DNA from: Carnobacterium funditum DSM 5970
Lineage (GTDB): Bacteria; Bacillota; Bacilli; Lactobacillales; Carnobacteriaceae
Length of the DNA: 64,000 nt
Assembly: GCF_000744185.1 (NCBI RefSeq)
Contig: NZ_JQLL01000001.1
Span: 2,013,001-2,077,000, forward strand
Reading direction: 5' to 3'
Below the pieces are notes generated by a model, which did no database searches, was not told the origin of the DNA, and saw nothing but the letters and a program-made list of their open reading frames with translations. Shown in pieces: positions 55,483 to 64,000 of the stretch. Every line of letters begins with the position of its first letter. Position 1 is the first letter of the stretch. The position numbers and the translations under genes are program-made.

Positions 55483-56233
55483 AAGTATCGATACGCTTAG
55501 CCGAAATTTTAATATCTTGCAAAAAAGACAAGAAAATATCAGTGCGAATGTTGCCAATATTAACACCGCAGGATATAAATCACAGGAATTAATCCAAAGT
55601 ACGCTTGCTTCTAAGACAATGGTCAATCATCTAGGCGGACCTCAACTGGATCAGCAACAAAAACTAGGTGGGTTTACTTTCGGAAATCAACTGGATGAAG
55701 TCTACAAGAATTTTGAACCAGGTGCATTGAAAGGAACTTCTTCGCAAACAGATTTCGCTTTAAGTGGCAATGGATTTTTTACATTAGCTGGTGATGATGG
55801 CCAGACGTATTACACAAAAAATGGCCAATTTTTAGCAAACGAGAATGGCGAACTCGTTAATCAAGATGGGCACCGGGTGATGGGCAAAGATGCAAGTGGT
55901 CAACCAACACCTATCCAGATGAATGCAACGGACTTTTCAGTAGATAGTTCTGGCATGATTAATGGAACAGGTCTACAACTGATGTTAACAGAATTTGAAA
56001 ACCCAGCAGCTTTAACGAGCATGGGTGGAACATTGTATACAGGACAAGGCGGAGCAGTGATGAATGGCGAGGGAACGGTTTATCAAGGAATGATTGAGAC
56101 GTCAAATGTTAAAACGGTTGATGAAATCACCAATTTAATGCTTGTTTCCAGAGAATTTGGAGCTAATCAGAAAGCGTTAAGTGCAGCGGATGAAACCTTG
56201 AAAAAAGCCGTTAATGAAATTGGAAGAGTCTAG
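55475..56233 (+). CDS. flgF: flagellar basal-body rod protein FlgF (FlhO-like)
   Basis: Distal-rod component, 252 residues, starting IRSIDTLSRNFNILQKRQENISANVANINTAGYK and ending with the axial helix (LMLVSREFGANQKALSAADETLKKAVNEIGRV). Bacillus FlhO is the closest type. Start inside fliA after GAGGAGAG. Confidence 0.88.
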   Translation: MIRSIDTLSRNFNILQKRQENISANVANINTAGYKSQELIQSTLASKTMVNHLGGPQLDQQQKLGGFTFGNQLDEVYKNFEPGALKGTSSQTDFALSGNGFFTLAGDDGQTYYTKNGQFLANENGELVNQDGHRVMGKDASGQPTPIQMNATDFSVDSSGMINGTGLQLMLTEFENPAALTSMGGTLYTGQGGAVMNGEGTVYQGMIETSNVKTVDEITNLMLVSREFGANQKALSAADETLKKAVNEIGRV

Positions 56234-56245
56234 GAGGAATAAGAA

Positions 56246-57001
56246 GTGAGTATACCGTTAAGTATCAGTAAAAGTGGGTTAAATGCCATTCAAACATCGA
56301 TGGATGCTTTATCAAATGATATAGCTAACGTCAATACAACAGGCTACAAATCAAAAAATATTCGCTTCAATGAGTTATTGAAAAATGATCTGAAAAGTGG
56401 AAATATTCTTTTATCAGATCAAACGCAAAATAGTGGCATCAATAGAGGCACAAAAAGTGCGTATACTACCATGAATCATACACAAGGCCCTCTTGTTTCG
56501 GATGCTAACCCGTATCATTTAGCGATTGAAGGAAATGGATTTTTTGGCGTAACGGATGCCAATAATCAATTTTATTTGACTCGTGATGGCGCTTTTCAAT
56601 TAAATGGAGATAAATCGATTACAAATAGCAATGGCGATCGTTTAGCGATTGAAGCAGCTATTCCAGTTGAACAATGGCCTGAAGGGGACGTCAGTATCGA
56701 TGAAAATGGCGATGTTCGCATTCAAACAGTCAATGAAAATACACTAGTCGGAAAAATTCCTTTATTTAATCCAGCCAACACAGACGCGTTGGTTTCAGTA
56801 GGTGAAAATAACTTTACATACAATGGAGATTTTTCTGAACAAGACGGCTCTATCCAACAGTATTACTTAGAGGGTTCAAACACTGATTTAGCTACAGCTA
56901 TTACAGATATGATGCTAGCTCAACGGTCTTATTCTTTAAACATGAAAGTTGCACAAGGAACAGATGAAATGATGTCGGTCATCAACCAATTCAAACAATA
57001 G
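56246..57001 (+). CDS. flgG: flagellar basal-body rod protein FlgG (FlhP-like)
   Basis: Distal-rod component paired with FlgF, 251 residues. N-terminus ISKSGLNAIQTSMDALSNDIANVNTTGYKSKNIRF; C-terminus TDLATAITDMMLAQRSYSLNMKVAQGTDEMMSVINQF. GTG start after TAGGAGGAA. It is the last gene of the operon; no clear terminator follows, so ftsE-like transcription could be partly linked. Confidence 0.88.
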   Translation: MSIPLSISKSGLNAIQTSMDALSNDIANVNTTGYKSKNIRFNELLKNDLKSGNILLSDQTQNSGINRGTKSAYTTMNHTQGPLVSDANPYHLAIEGNGFFGVTDANNQFYLTRDGAFQLNGDKSITNSNGDRLAIEAAIPVEQWPEGDVSIDENGDVRIQTVNENTLVGKIPLFNPANTDALVSVGENNFTYNGDFSEQDGSIQQYYLEGSNTDLATAITDMMLAQRSYSLNMKVAQGTDEMMSVINQFKQ

Positions 57002-57158
57002 GCTGAGATAAACGGCTTTAATAGAATCAACTAAAATAATGGAATAAGCATAATAGTATTTTCTTATCACAATTCCCTTTTGGCAAATGCATTTATGATC
57101 GTAGGTTGACTCAAAAATGGGTCAGGAAAGAATTTGAGGATAGCATAGGTGATGAAAC

Positions 57159-57875
57159 ATGATTAAGTTGGAAAATGTAGAAAAAACCTATCCTAAAGGA
57201 GTAAAAGCACTCCGGGATATATCGGTAACGATTGAAGATGGAGAATTTGTTTATGTCATTGGAGCAAGCGGCTCTGGAAAATCTACTTTTGCAAAACTGC
57301 TTATCCGAGAAGAGAAAATGACTAAAGGGAAGATGATTGTTTGTGGATACGATTTAGCAAAAATAAAGAGTAAAGATATCCCTAAACTAAGACGCCAAAT
57401 TGGAGTGGTTTTCCAAGATTATAAATTATTAGAAAATCGCACAGTCTTTGAGAATATTTCTTATGCGTTAGAAGTAATTGGAACAAATCAAGAAGAAATA
57501 AAATCTCGTGTAATGGAAGCGTTAATTCAAGTTGAACTTGAAGACAAGGCCGACCAAAAACCGACAGAATTATCAGGAGGCGAACAACAAAGAGTGGGAA
57601 TTGCTCGTGCCATTGTTAATAAACCAAAAATTCTTATTGCAGATGAGCCAACCGGAAATTTAGATCCTAAGACTTCTCTAGAAATTATGCGGTTGTTTTA
57701 TCGTATTAATCTAACCGGTACGACCATCATCATGGTTACTCATAATCGCACTATTGTTAACAAAGTACATAATCGTGTAATCGAAATTAAGAATGGTGCG
57801 CTTGTTGGGGATAAGTGTAAAAATAATGGGAGCTTGCAATACGACTATAGTTCAGGGGATTATATCCTTATTTGA
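57159..57875 (+). CDS. FtsE-like ABC transporter ATPase without an adjacent FtsX
   Basis: ABC ATPase, 238 residues. Walker A GASGSGKST is at 35-43, Q-loop in VVFQDYKLL, signature LSGGEQQR, Walker B ILIADEPTGNLD. Over the first 220 residues it resembles FtsE (MIKLENVEKTYPKGVKALRDI; QDYKLLENRTVFENI). The C-terminal about 20 residues (CKNNGSLQYDYSSGDYILI) look atypical. FtsE normally precedes ftsX, its membrane partner in peptidoglycan hydrolase control; here a terminator and an IS30 element follow. AGGTG precedes the ATG by 7 bp. Confidence 0.8.
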   Translation: MIKLENVEKTYPKGVKALRDISVTIEDGEFVYVIGASGSGKSTFAKLLIREEKMTKGKMIVCGYDLAKIKSKDIPKLRRQIGVVFQDYKLLENRTVFENISYALEVIGTNQEEIKSRVMEALIQVELEDKADQKPTELSGGEQQRVGIARAIVNKPKILIADEPTGNLDPKTSLEIMRLFYRINLTGTTIIMVTHNRTIVNKVHNRVIEIKNGALVGDKCKNNGSLQYDYSSGDYILI

Positions 57876-57899
57876 AATTTGATTATATACCTAAATGAT

Positions 57900-57919
57900 G
57901 CTGAGACAATAGTCTTGGC
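57900..57919 (+). terminator. Terminator after the ftsE-like gene
   Basis: GCTGAGAC-AATA-GTCTTGGC (two wobble pairs) followed by seven Ts. It is intact to the left of the insertion element. Confidence 0.8.
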
Positions 57920-57937
57920 TTTTTTTGATATCGTGGA

Positions 57938-58988
57938 TTGTAAGATTAAGCTATACAAATAAAAAAGCCATTCGTGATACACTCTAATTGTATTTCCAAC
58001 CATAGAAAACAAGGAGTGATCACAAATGACCTATACCCATATTACCATGGATGAACTAGTGATGATAGAAGCTTATTACCATCAAGGTATTCCAGTTGCT
58101 AAAATAGCTGCTTACTTGAATCGTACTCGAACACCGATTAATAATGTTATCAGGTTCTTCAGAGCAGGACATACAGCTTTCGAGTATTACCTACGGTATA
58201 AGAAAAACAAGAAGCAGTGTGGACGCGAAAAAGTTGTTTTACCAGAAGAACAACATCTTTATATCAAGGAAAAAGTAGCTGAAGGCTGGACGCCTGATGT
58301 CATTATTGGCCGTAAAGAAATGACAATAGACTGTTCCGTACGAACACTTTATAGACAATTTAAAGAAAAAACATTCGATGAAGCTACCCTTCCAATGAAA
58401 GGGAAAAGAAAGCCTAACGGACATCAAGAACGTAGAGGTAGACAAGCTTATAAACGAAATATCTCTGAAAGAATAATAGATTATCCAACATTTAAAGAAG
58501 AATTTGGTCATATCGAAGGAGATACCGTTGTAGGTGTCCGCCACAAAAGTGCGGTCATTACTCTAGTAGAGATTTTATCGAAAGCTATCATTACCTTAAA
58601 GCCCAAAGGGCGTAAAGCCTGCGACATTGAGAGTGCTATGAATCAATGGTTCCAATCCATACCAAAAAAATTATTCAAATCAATTACTTTTGATTGCGGT
58701 AAGGAGTTCTCCAACTGGAAATCTTTGTGCAACCAGCATGATGTCGCTATCTACTTCGCTGACCCTGGAACGCCTTCACAACGAGCTTTAAACGAGAATT
58801 CTAATGGGCTTCTTCGAAAAGATGGATTGCCAAAAGAAATGGATTTCAACGAAGTTGATCAGGCTTTCGTATCGTCTGTTGCACACAAACGGAATATAAT
58901 TCCAAGAAAGTCATTAAATTACCAAACACCGCTGGAAGTTTTTATGAGTTACATGGATGAAGATATTTTGTATAGCTTAATTTGACAA
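57938..58988 (+). mobile_element. IS30-family insertion sequence, complete
   Basis: 1051-bp element bounded by 22-bp inverted repeats (57938-57959 and 58967-58988; 20 of 22 identical, core ATTAAGCTATACAAA). It contains one intact transposase gene whose stop codon lies inside the right repeat. No short target duplication is evident at the ends as I set them (GGA left, ATC right). Confidence 0.9.
58026..58985 (+). CDS. IS30 family transposase
   Basis: 319 residues. It has an N-terminal helix-turn-helix (MDELVMIEAYYHQGIPVAKIAAYLNRTRTPINNVI) and a DDE catalytic domain with Asp166 (IEGDTV), Asp223 (TFDCGKEF) and Glu257 (RALNENSNG), the DD(33)E spacing of IS30. AAGGAGTG precedes the ATG. No frameshift or stop interrupts it, so it may be active. 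Confidence 0.95.
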   Translation: MTYTHITMDELVMIEAYYHQGIPVAKIAAYLNRTRTPINNVIRFFRAGHTAFEYYLRYKKNKKQCGREKVVLPEEQHLYIKEKVAEGWTPDVIIGRKEMTIDCSVRTLYRQFKEKTFDEATLPMKGKRKPNGHQERRGRQAYKRNISERIIDYPTFKEEFGHIEGDTVVGVRHKSAVITLVEILSKAIITLKPKGRKACDIESAMNQWFQSIPKKLFKSITFDCGKEFSNWKSLCNQHDVAIYFADPGTPSQRALNENSNGLLRKDGLPKEMDFNEVDQAFVSSVAHKRNIIPRKSLNYQTPLEVFMSYMDEDILYSLI

Positions 58989-59025
58989 ATCAGATATTAA
59001 AAGATTAGATTACCTGCATTTGCTA

Positions 59026-59052
59026 TAAAGTTTCGATTGAAAGTGCCGATAT
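59026..59052 (+). promoter_or_regulatory. Sigma-D/FliA promoter of the second chemoreceptor
   Basis: TAAA, 15-bp spacer, GCCGATAT, an exact consensus. The IS30 right end lies 37 bp upstream, so the promoter is not disrupted. Confidence 0.9.
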
Positions 59053-59177
59053 AAAGAGAGATGGGAAAATAAGGAGAGGCATGGGATAGTATTGAGGAAC
59101 GTTAAAAGATACATAGATACGCGATGGATACAGGTAACTTTATAAAAACTAAACTATTAAAAAAGAGGATTGAAAAA

Positions 59178-60884
59178 ATGAAAATTAGGAAAGAAAAAAA
59201 AAATAAAGTAAAAAGCTTAAATACAAAAATATTAGCAGGATTTGCTATTATCGTATTATTCATTATATTTCTAAGTGCATACAATGCAATAGCTTTAAAT
59301 AATATCAATAAATCAATGGAAAACGATATGAAAAAAGAATTGGAATTATTAATAAACGATCAGAATCTACTAACAGATGTGCATAGACGCACAAGTTTAA
59401 TGCGCGGCTATATGTTGTATGAGGATGACAGTTACCGGATGCAATTCAATGAAGAAACCAAAAATAGTATTACATTAGAGAATACAGCTCTTAAATTAAG
59501 CGATTCAATGGAATTAAAAAAATTGATTAGTAAAAAAGTCTCTTGGGGTAAGTTAACGGACGAAGCTTTTGAAGCCTACGACAATGGGGATCCAGCTAAA
59601 GCCAAAGACATTATGGATACCCAAGCTGGAGTACTTGAAAAAGAGATGGAAACAGGCTTTTCTGATTTAGTAAGTCAAAGAGAAAAAGCGATTCAAGAAC
59701 TAAGCGAAGAGATTGCGAATAAGGGTGAATCGATTAGGAATTTGGGTATAATTGTGGCGGTAGTAGTAACGTTATTGTCTGCAATTATTGCTTACATGAC
59801 GTCAAAAAGTATTACAAAACCAATCAAACGGGTTATGAATCAGATGAAAGAAATTTCAGATGGCAATTTAGGTGTGGAACCATTAGCTATAACTACGAAT
59901 GATGAAACGGGTCAATTATCTGAATCAATGAATACGATGCAAAAAGTATTAAAAGACATGATTTATAACCTTTCTACTGCTTCAGAAACATTGACAGCCA
60001 ATAGTGAAGAGTTAACTCAATCAGCATTTGAAGTGAAATCTGGTTCAGAACAAGTTGCTACAACGATGCAAGAATTGGCTACTGGTTCTGAGACACAAGC
60101 TAACACAGCTAGCAGTTTATCCATTGTGATGGGTAATTTCACTAAAAAAGTTCAAGACACCAATAAGAGAGGCGAACAAATTAATAAGACTTCTCAACAA
60201 GTTTTAGAAATGACTAATCAAGGCGCTCAATTGATGGAATCGTCTACTCAACAAATGCAAAAAATTGATCGGATTGTGCAAGATACAGTTGAAAAAATGG
60301 GTACACTAGATAATCAAACAAAAGAAATATCTGATTTGGTTTCAATCATTCAGACCGTTGCAGATCAGACAAATCTTTTAGCTTTAAATGCGGCAATCGA
60401 AGCAGCAAGAGCTGGCGAACACGGCAGAGGATTTGCTGTTGTGGCAGACGAAGTTAGAAAATTAGCAGAACAAGTTGCGGTCTCCATTGCTGATATTACT
60501 GGTTTTGTAAATATGATTCAATCAGAATCAAAAGTGGTAACCGACTCCTTACAAATAGGATATGCAGAAGTTGAAGAAGGAACTGCTCAAATTAAAACGA
60601 CGGGACAAACTTTCTCTAAAATAAGCAAATCAGTGACAAGTATGGTTGGTGAAATCCAACAGGTATCTGATAACTTAGAAAGCATAGTCTTTAATGCTGA
60701 AATTATGGGAAGTTCAATTGAAGAGATTGCAGCCGTTTCCGAAGAGTCAGCTGCTGGAATAGAAGAAACTTCAGCTGCGACACAACAAATTAGCAGTTCG
60801 ATGGAAGAAGTGTCTGGAAACTCTGAACACTTGGCCACATTAGCAGAAGATCTAAGTCAAATGGTTAACCAATTCAAGTTATAA
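59178..60884 (+). CDS. methyl-accepting chemotaxis protein with four-helix sensor
   Basis: Chemoreceptor, 568 residues: TM1 at about 17-39, a helical 4HB_MCP-type ligand domain with [22 protein letters not shown]2 at about 188-208, HAMP to about 265, then a signalling domain with [20 protein letters not shown] near 395-415. ATG 59178 follows AAAGAGGA by 8 bp; an in-frame ATG at 59124 has none. The ligand is unknown. It stands alone, with its own sigma-D promoter and terminator. Confidence 0.94.
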   Translation: MKIRKEKKNKVKSLNTKILAGFAIIVLFIIFLSAYNAIALNNINKSMENDMKKELELLINDQNLLTDVHRRTSLMRGYMLYEDDSYRMQFNEETKNSITLENTALKLSDSMELKKLISKKVSWGKLTDEAFEAYDNGDPAKAKDIMDTQAGVLEKEMETGFSDLVSQREKAIQELSEEIANKGESIRNLGIIVAVVVTLLSAIIAYMTSKSITKPIKRVMNQMKEISDGNLGVEPLAITTNDETGQLSESMNTMQKVLKDMIYNLSTASETLTANSEELTQSAFEVKSGSEQVATTMQELATGSETQANTASSLSIVMGNFTKKVQDTNKRGEQINKTSQQVLEMTNQGAQLMESSTQQMQKIDRIVQDTVEKMGTLDNQTKEISDLVSIIQTVADQTNLLALNAAIEAARAGEHGRGFAVVADEVRKLAEQVAVSIADITGFVNMIQSESKVVTDSLQIGYAEVEEGTAQIKTTGQTFSKISKSVTSMVGEIQQVSDNLESIVFNAEIMGSSIEEIAAVSEESAAGIEETSAATQQISSSMEEVSGNSEHLATLAEDLSQMVNQFKL

Positions 60885-60896
60885 AAATAAAAAAAT

Positions 60897-60941
60897 CAAC
60901 CAGTTACCTGAGATTAGTGGTTTATCTCAGGTAACTGGTTG
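60897..60941 (+). terminator. Strong terminator after the second chemoreceptor
   Basis: 17-bp perfect stem (60897-60913 with 60925-60941), 11-nt loop, ten Ts. Confidence 0.95.
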
Positions 60942-60975
60942 TTTTTTTTTTGGATAAGCAGAGGACTTTGTGACA

Positions 60976-60984
60976 TGATACAAT
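60976..60984 (+). promoter_or_regulatory. Extended -10 promoter of the ASCH gene
   Basis: TGATACAAT about 67 bp before the ATG; no good -35. Confidence 0.45.
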
Positions 60985-61050
60985 AAAAGCATTAAGGATA
61001 ATAGAAAAATTCAAGATGCATTCTAAACTAAGAAAGAAGGCCTAAGAACG

Positions 61051-61491
61051 ATGAACGAAAAACAACTTTGGGAAAAATTTATAAAAAAACAGCCAGAATA
61101 TGAAAAAGAAAAATATGTAGCTTGGCAATACGGTGTCGTACCTGACGAGCTAGCTGATTTAACCATGCGAGAAATAAAAACAGCGACTTCATCTGCTTAT
61201 GATTTATATCTTTTGGAAGGAGAAGCCTTACCTAAAACAGGCGAATGGAATATTATATTAGACAGTAAGGATCAAGCGATTTGTATTACGCGTACCACAA
61301 ATGTTTCAATTGTACCTTATGATGAAGTAACGAGTGAGCATGCCTTTAAAGAGGGAGAAGGCGACCGGTCGTTAGCATATTGGAGAACAGTACACAAAGA
61401 CTTCTACTCAAAAGAATACAAAGAAAATAATTTGGAATTCAACGAAACGATACCCGTTGTCTGCGAAGAATTTGAGTTAATGTATAAATAG
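61051..61491 (+). CDS. ASCH domain-containing protein
   Basis: 146-residue soluble protein of the ASCH/PUA-like superfamily, thought to bind RNA or modified nucleosides. LADLTMREIKTATSSAYDLYLLEGEALPKTGEW and the C-terminal half (SLAYWRTVHKDFYSKEY; IPVVCEEFELMY) match the common Lactobacillales form. AGAAAGGCC precedes the ATG. The exact function is unknown; some relatives are ribonucleases or amidohydrolases. Confidence 0.85.
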   Translation: MNEKQLWEKFIKKQPEYEKEKYVAWQYGVVPDELADLTMREIKTATSSAYDLYLLEGEALPKTGEWNIILDSKDQAICITRTTNVSIVPYDEVTSEHAFKEGEGDRSLAYWRTVHKDFYSKEYKENNLEFNETIPVVCEEFELMYK

Positions 61492-61494
61492 ATT

Positions 61495-61956
61495 CTAGTA
61501 AGAAGAAAGAATGTCATTAAGCAGCTGACGAAAAGTTGAACGATTTTCTTCTGTGAAAGGTTTAGGTCCTTTAGTTCGCTTTCCACTTTTTCGAACCATG
61601 GCACTTAAGTAGCGATCTTGCAATAATTGATCAATGTTATCTGTAGTGTATCTATATCCATTATGGTGTATAACGATGGCTCCTTTGGCCAAGACCAATG
61701 AAGCTAATCCGTAATCTTGAGTAACCAATAAATCATTTTTATTGATCAAACGCATAATACGATAATCAGCAGCTTCAGCGCTATTATCTACGTAAATGGT
61801 TTCAACACCTTTTGGCTGTTCAACTGTTGAAAAATGAGAAATACTTGTTACTAGAGTGATGGGTAATTTTTTTGCCGTTCCTTCCGAGATAATAATATCT
61901 TTTACGGGGCAAGCATCGGCATCGATGTAGATAGTCATTTTTTGTTTTGCTTCCAT
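61495..61956 (-). CDS. YaiI/YqxD family protein (DUF188)
   Basis: 153 residues, PIN-like fold inferred from the family. N-terminus [15 protein letters not shown], central [39 protein letters not shown]-terminus [17 protein letters not shown], all hallmark blocks. ATG 61956 follows AAAGGAG by about 8 bp; a longer frame to 61995 lacks a ribosome site. Converges on the ASCH gene with 3 bp between stops. Biochemical role unestablished. Confidence 0.9.
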   Translation of the reverse strand: MEAKQKMTIYIDADACPVKDIIISEGTAKKLPITLVTSISHFSTVEQPKGVETIYVDNSAEAADYRIMRLINKNDLLVTQDYGLASLVLAKGAIVIHHNGYRYTTDNIDQLLQDRYLSAMVRKSGKRTKGPKPFTEENRSTFRQLLNDILSSY

Positions 61957-62072
61957 TGTACACACTCCTTTCATTCGATAAAAACTCTTGTTCATTAAAA
62001 GACAGTTTAATTATATTCTACAAGAAATGAGTGTTAGGTGCAAAAAAGCGAGGGATAGAAATCGATCAAGAT

Positions 62073-62121
62073 AAAAAAGTTATCCCCAACAAATTGGTTA
62101 TTTGTTGGGGATAACTTTTTT
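62073..62121 (-). terminator. Terminator after the L25 gene
   Basis: 21-bp perfect stem (62073-62093 with 62101-62121), 7-nt loop, A/T runs at both outer ends. Confidence 0.95.
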
Positions 62122-62135
62122 TAGATAAGCTTAAA

Positions 62136-62744
62136 TTATTCTGCTTTTTCGCCGATAACTTCTGGCTCAGCTGCTTCATCAGTTGTTTCTTCTTCTTCTT
62201 CAAGAGCAGTAGGTTGTGCTACGATAACAACTGTTTCATCCTGTTCATCGAACACAGTAACTGATTTGTCTATTTTTATGTCTCCAACAGTCAGAGAATC
62301 ACCAATTGTTAATGTGCTAACGTCAAGAGTAAATTCAGTAGGAATATTTTCAGGAGTTGTTTCAATTTCTAATTCGTTTAGAGTTTGTGAAACCATACCT
62401 AATTTAACATTTTCAGTACCTTTAAGAACGATTGGAACAGTAACGGTTAATTTTTGTCCTTTTTCAATCGCTTGAAGTTCTACGTCCAAGATTTGAACTT
62501 TTATAGCAGAGCTTTGGTAATGTTTGATGATAACTTGTTTAGGTTTTTCGCCCTCAACAACAACCTCAAAAATACCATTTTTTCCTAATTTTTTTAATAC
62601 TTCAATAAAATCTTTTTCGTTAAGTAAGATTGAAGTAGCCTCTTCACCTTTGTTGTATACAACAGCTGGAATGTTATGTTCTTTTCTATACCTCTTAGCT
62701 GAAGCTGTTCCAATTTCTGATCTTAATTCTGCATTTACTTTCAT
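62136..62744 (-). CDS. ctc: 50S ribosomal protein L25/general stress protein Ctc
   Basis: Binds 5S rRNA in the large subunit; the long Ctc/TL5 form is stress-linked in Firmicutes. 202 residues: an N-terminal L25 domain (about 1-92, SAKRYRKEHNIPAVVYNKGEE), a C-terminal beta domain (VPIVLKGTENVKLGM; IPTEFTLDVSTLTIGDSLTVGDI) and an acidic tail. AAAGGGGAA precedes the ATG. Confidence 0.95.
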   Translation of the reverse strand: MKVNAELRSEIGTASAKRYRKEHNIPAVVYNKGEEATSILLNEKDFIEVLKKLGKNGIFEVVVEGEKPKQVIIKHYQSSAIKVQILDVELQAIEKGQKLTVTVPIVLKGTENVKLGMVSQTLNELEIETTPENIPTEFTLDVSTLTIGDSLTVGDIKIDKSVTVFDEQDETVVIVAQPTALEEEEETTDEAAEPEVIGEKAE

Positions 62745-62853
62745 GAATTTTTCCCCTTTCGTATTAGCTTAGTCAAGTTACTTCACACAATTTATCTGTA
62801 TCTAAAAAAGAAAAAAACGAGAACTGAGCTTTGAAATCACGTTCACTACACAT

Positions 62854-62862
62854 TATACCAGA
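62854..62862 (-). promoter_or_regulatory. Extended -10 promoter of ctc
   Basis: Minus strand TGGTATAAT about 110 bp before the ATG. No sigma-B-like GTTT/GGGTAT pair is seen, unlike B. subtilis ctc. Confidence 0.6.
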
Positions 62863-62892
62863 TATTTGCGTATCAACCTAATGAAAATTTTT

Positions 62893-64000
62893 TCATTTTA
62901 TTTCATTCAACGGATTGCTCTCAATAATTAGCGCTATACCGATGCCTCCACCGACACACAAAGAAGCAAGTCCATAACGAGTTTTATTGTTTAAAAGCTC
63001 ATGGATGAGACTTACTACGATTCTAGACCCTGAGGCCCCAATAGGATGACCGAGTGCAATAGCCCCGCCGTTTGCATTAACGTTAGCCATAGTTAAATTT
63101 AAATCTCTAGCAACAGCGACACTTTGAGCAGCAAAAGCTTCATTTAATTCAATGGAATCCATTTTTTCAAGCGTTAGATTGGTTTTCTTTAAAACTTTTT
63201 TTATGGCATGGTAAGGGGCATATCCCATAATAGCAGGATCAATACCGACTTCTGCATAACCTTTGATAGTCGCTAGATAGGGGAGTTCTAATTGTTCAGC
63301 TAATGATTTTTTCATTAAGACAAGAGCGGCTGCGCCATCATTAATTCCGGATGAATTTCCAGCAGTGACGGATCCGTTTTCTTTAAAAGCGGGCTTTAGC
63401 TTTGTTAAACTATCTAGAGTGGTAGTTTCACGAATAAATTCATCATCACTAAATAGTTGCTCTTTTCCTTTAATTGGAACAGGTATAATTTCTTTTATAA
63501 ATTTACCATCTTTTTGGGCGGTAGCAGCTCTTTTTTGTGATTGCAATGCAAATTGATCTTGTTCGGTTCTAGAAATGCTGTACTGTTCGGCGACTTTTTC
63601 AGCAGTTAGTCCCATAGGTAATTGGCTGAAAGCATCTGAAAGACCATCATGCATAACGCTATCTATCAAACGGTCATCGCCAGCTTTTTTGCCCCAGCGG
63701 TGTGTGTTTAAAAGATAAGGAGCCTGAGACATGTTTTCGGTACCCCCAACAACGATAACGTCAGCATCCCCTAATTGGATGGCCTGACTTCCTAGAATAA
63801 TGGCTTTTAATCCAGAACCACAGACTTCGTTAACTGTCATGCCAGGAGTGACATAAGGGATACCAGAATGAACCGCAATTTGGCGCGCTGGATTTTGGCC
63901 GGAACCTGCCTGTAAGACATTGCCAAAAATAACCTGGTCAACGTTATCTGGAGTAATAGAGGCTCTTTTGATAGCTTCTTTTGTAACAATCATTCCTAAT
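62893..64000 (-). CDS. acetyl-CoA C-acetyltransferase (thiolase), 5' end outside window
   Basis: Condenses two acetyl-CoA to acetoacetyl-CoA, probably feeding the mevalonate pathway in lactic acid bacteria. The frame is open to the window end; about 25-30 N-terminal residues are missing, so the ATG at 63993 is internal. The nucleophilic Cys is in NEVCGSGLKAI, the catalytic His in GGAIALGHPIGASG, and the second Cys in LCVGGGIGIAL, so the active site is complete. No terminator is obvious downstream. Confidence 0.95.
   Translation of the reverse strand, partial: LGMIVTKEAIKRASITPDNVDQVIFGNVLQAGSGQNPARQIAVHSGIPYVTPGMTVNEVCGSGLKAIILGSQAIQLGDADVIVVGGTENMSQAPYLLNTHRWGKKAGDDRLIDSVMHDGLSDAFSQLPMGLTAEKVAEQYSISRTEQDQFALQSQKRAATAQKDGKFIKEIIPVPIKGKEQLFSDDEFIRETTTLDSLTKLKPAFKENGSVTAGNSSGINDGAAALVLMKKSLAEQLELPYLATIKGYAEVGIDPAIMGYAPYHAIKKVLKKTNLTLEKMDSIELNEAFAAQSVAVARDLNLTMANVNANGGAIALGHPIGASGSRIVVSLIHELLNNKTRYGLASLCVGGGIGIALIIESNPLNEIK

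Noticed and set aside
59071-59090. Strong ribosome site followed by ATG GGA TAG in the second chemoreceptor leader
   Set aside because: A two-codon ORF is too little to support as a leader peptide; recorded only as a curiosity.
18357-62121. CRISPR-like interpretation of the many A/T-flanked palindromes
   Set aside because: Each is a single terminator of different sequence; there are no regularly spaced identical repeats.

Overview
The window looks like a chromosomal segment of a motile, low-GC lactic acid bacterium, most likely Carnobacteriaceae (probably Carnobacterium). The clues are AT-rich codon use, strong AGGAGG ribosome sites, Bacillus-type sigma-D promoters (GCCGATAT), the Firmicutes chemotaxis set CheC/CheD/FliY, and phosphotransferase-based alpha-glucoside use. 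The genus is inferred from gene content, not from a search.

Positions 1-19000 hold housekeeping and accessory metabolism. There is the 3' part of an alpha-glucoside PTS EIICB with its 6-phospho-alpha-glucosidase, gluconate kinase and a class I aldolase. An esterase / acetyltransferase-like / zinc-ribbon membrane protein cassette follows. Next come a HAAS-type membrane protein, a voltage-gated-channel gene whose start is out of frame at an A9 run, an aldo/keto reductase with a textbook cre site, trpS, cstA preceded by a 13-codon leader ORF, an SDR oxidoreductase, and a phasin-like/AarF pair.

Positions 19000-57000 hold nearly the whole motility regulon in three blocks. (1) A sigma-D-driven chemoreceptor, then cheW-cheD-cheB-cheR-cheA-cheC-cheY-cheW-fliM-fliY, closed by a strong terminator. 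(2) Sigma-D-driven late genes: flgM-flgN-flgK-flgL, then flagellin under two tandem sigma-D promoters, then flaG-fliD-fliT-fliS. (3) A roughly 19-kb operon from a sigma-A promoter at 37436-37464: flgB-flgC-fliE-fliF-fliG-fliH-fliI-fliJ-fliK-flgD-flgE-flbD-motA-motB-fliL-fliO-fliP-fliQ-fliR-flhB-flhA-fliA-flgF-flgG. Its penultimate regulatory gene, fliA, encodes the sigma factor expected to read the late promoters, and FlgM is its expected inhibitor. flhF, flhG, fliW and csrA are absent from this stretch.

Positions 57000-64000 hold a lone ftsE-like ATPase, a complete IS30-family element, a second sigma-D-driven chemoreceptor, an ASCH-domain protein, a YaiI/DUF188 protein, ribosomal protein L25/Ctc and the 3' part of a thiolase.

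I saw no CRISPR array, tRNA, rRNA, prophage or defence island. The observations most worth a second look are the A9-run frameshift in the channel gene, the esterase/acyltransferase/DUF6320-like cassette, in-frame 17-residue repeats in a decayed locus, the leader ORF plus cre-like site before cstA, and an inverted repeat spanning the flgM promoter.
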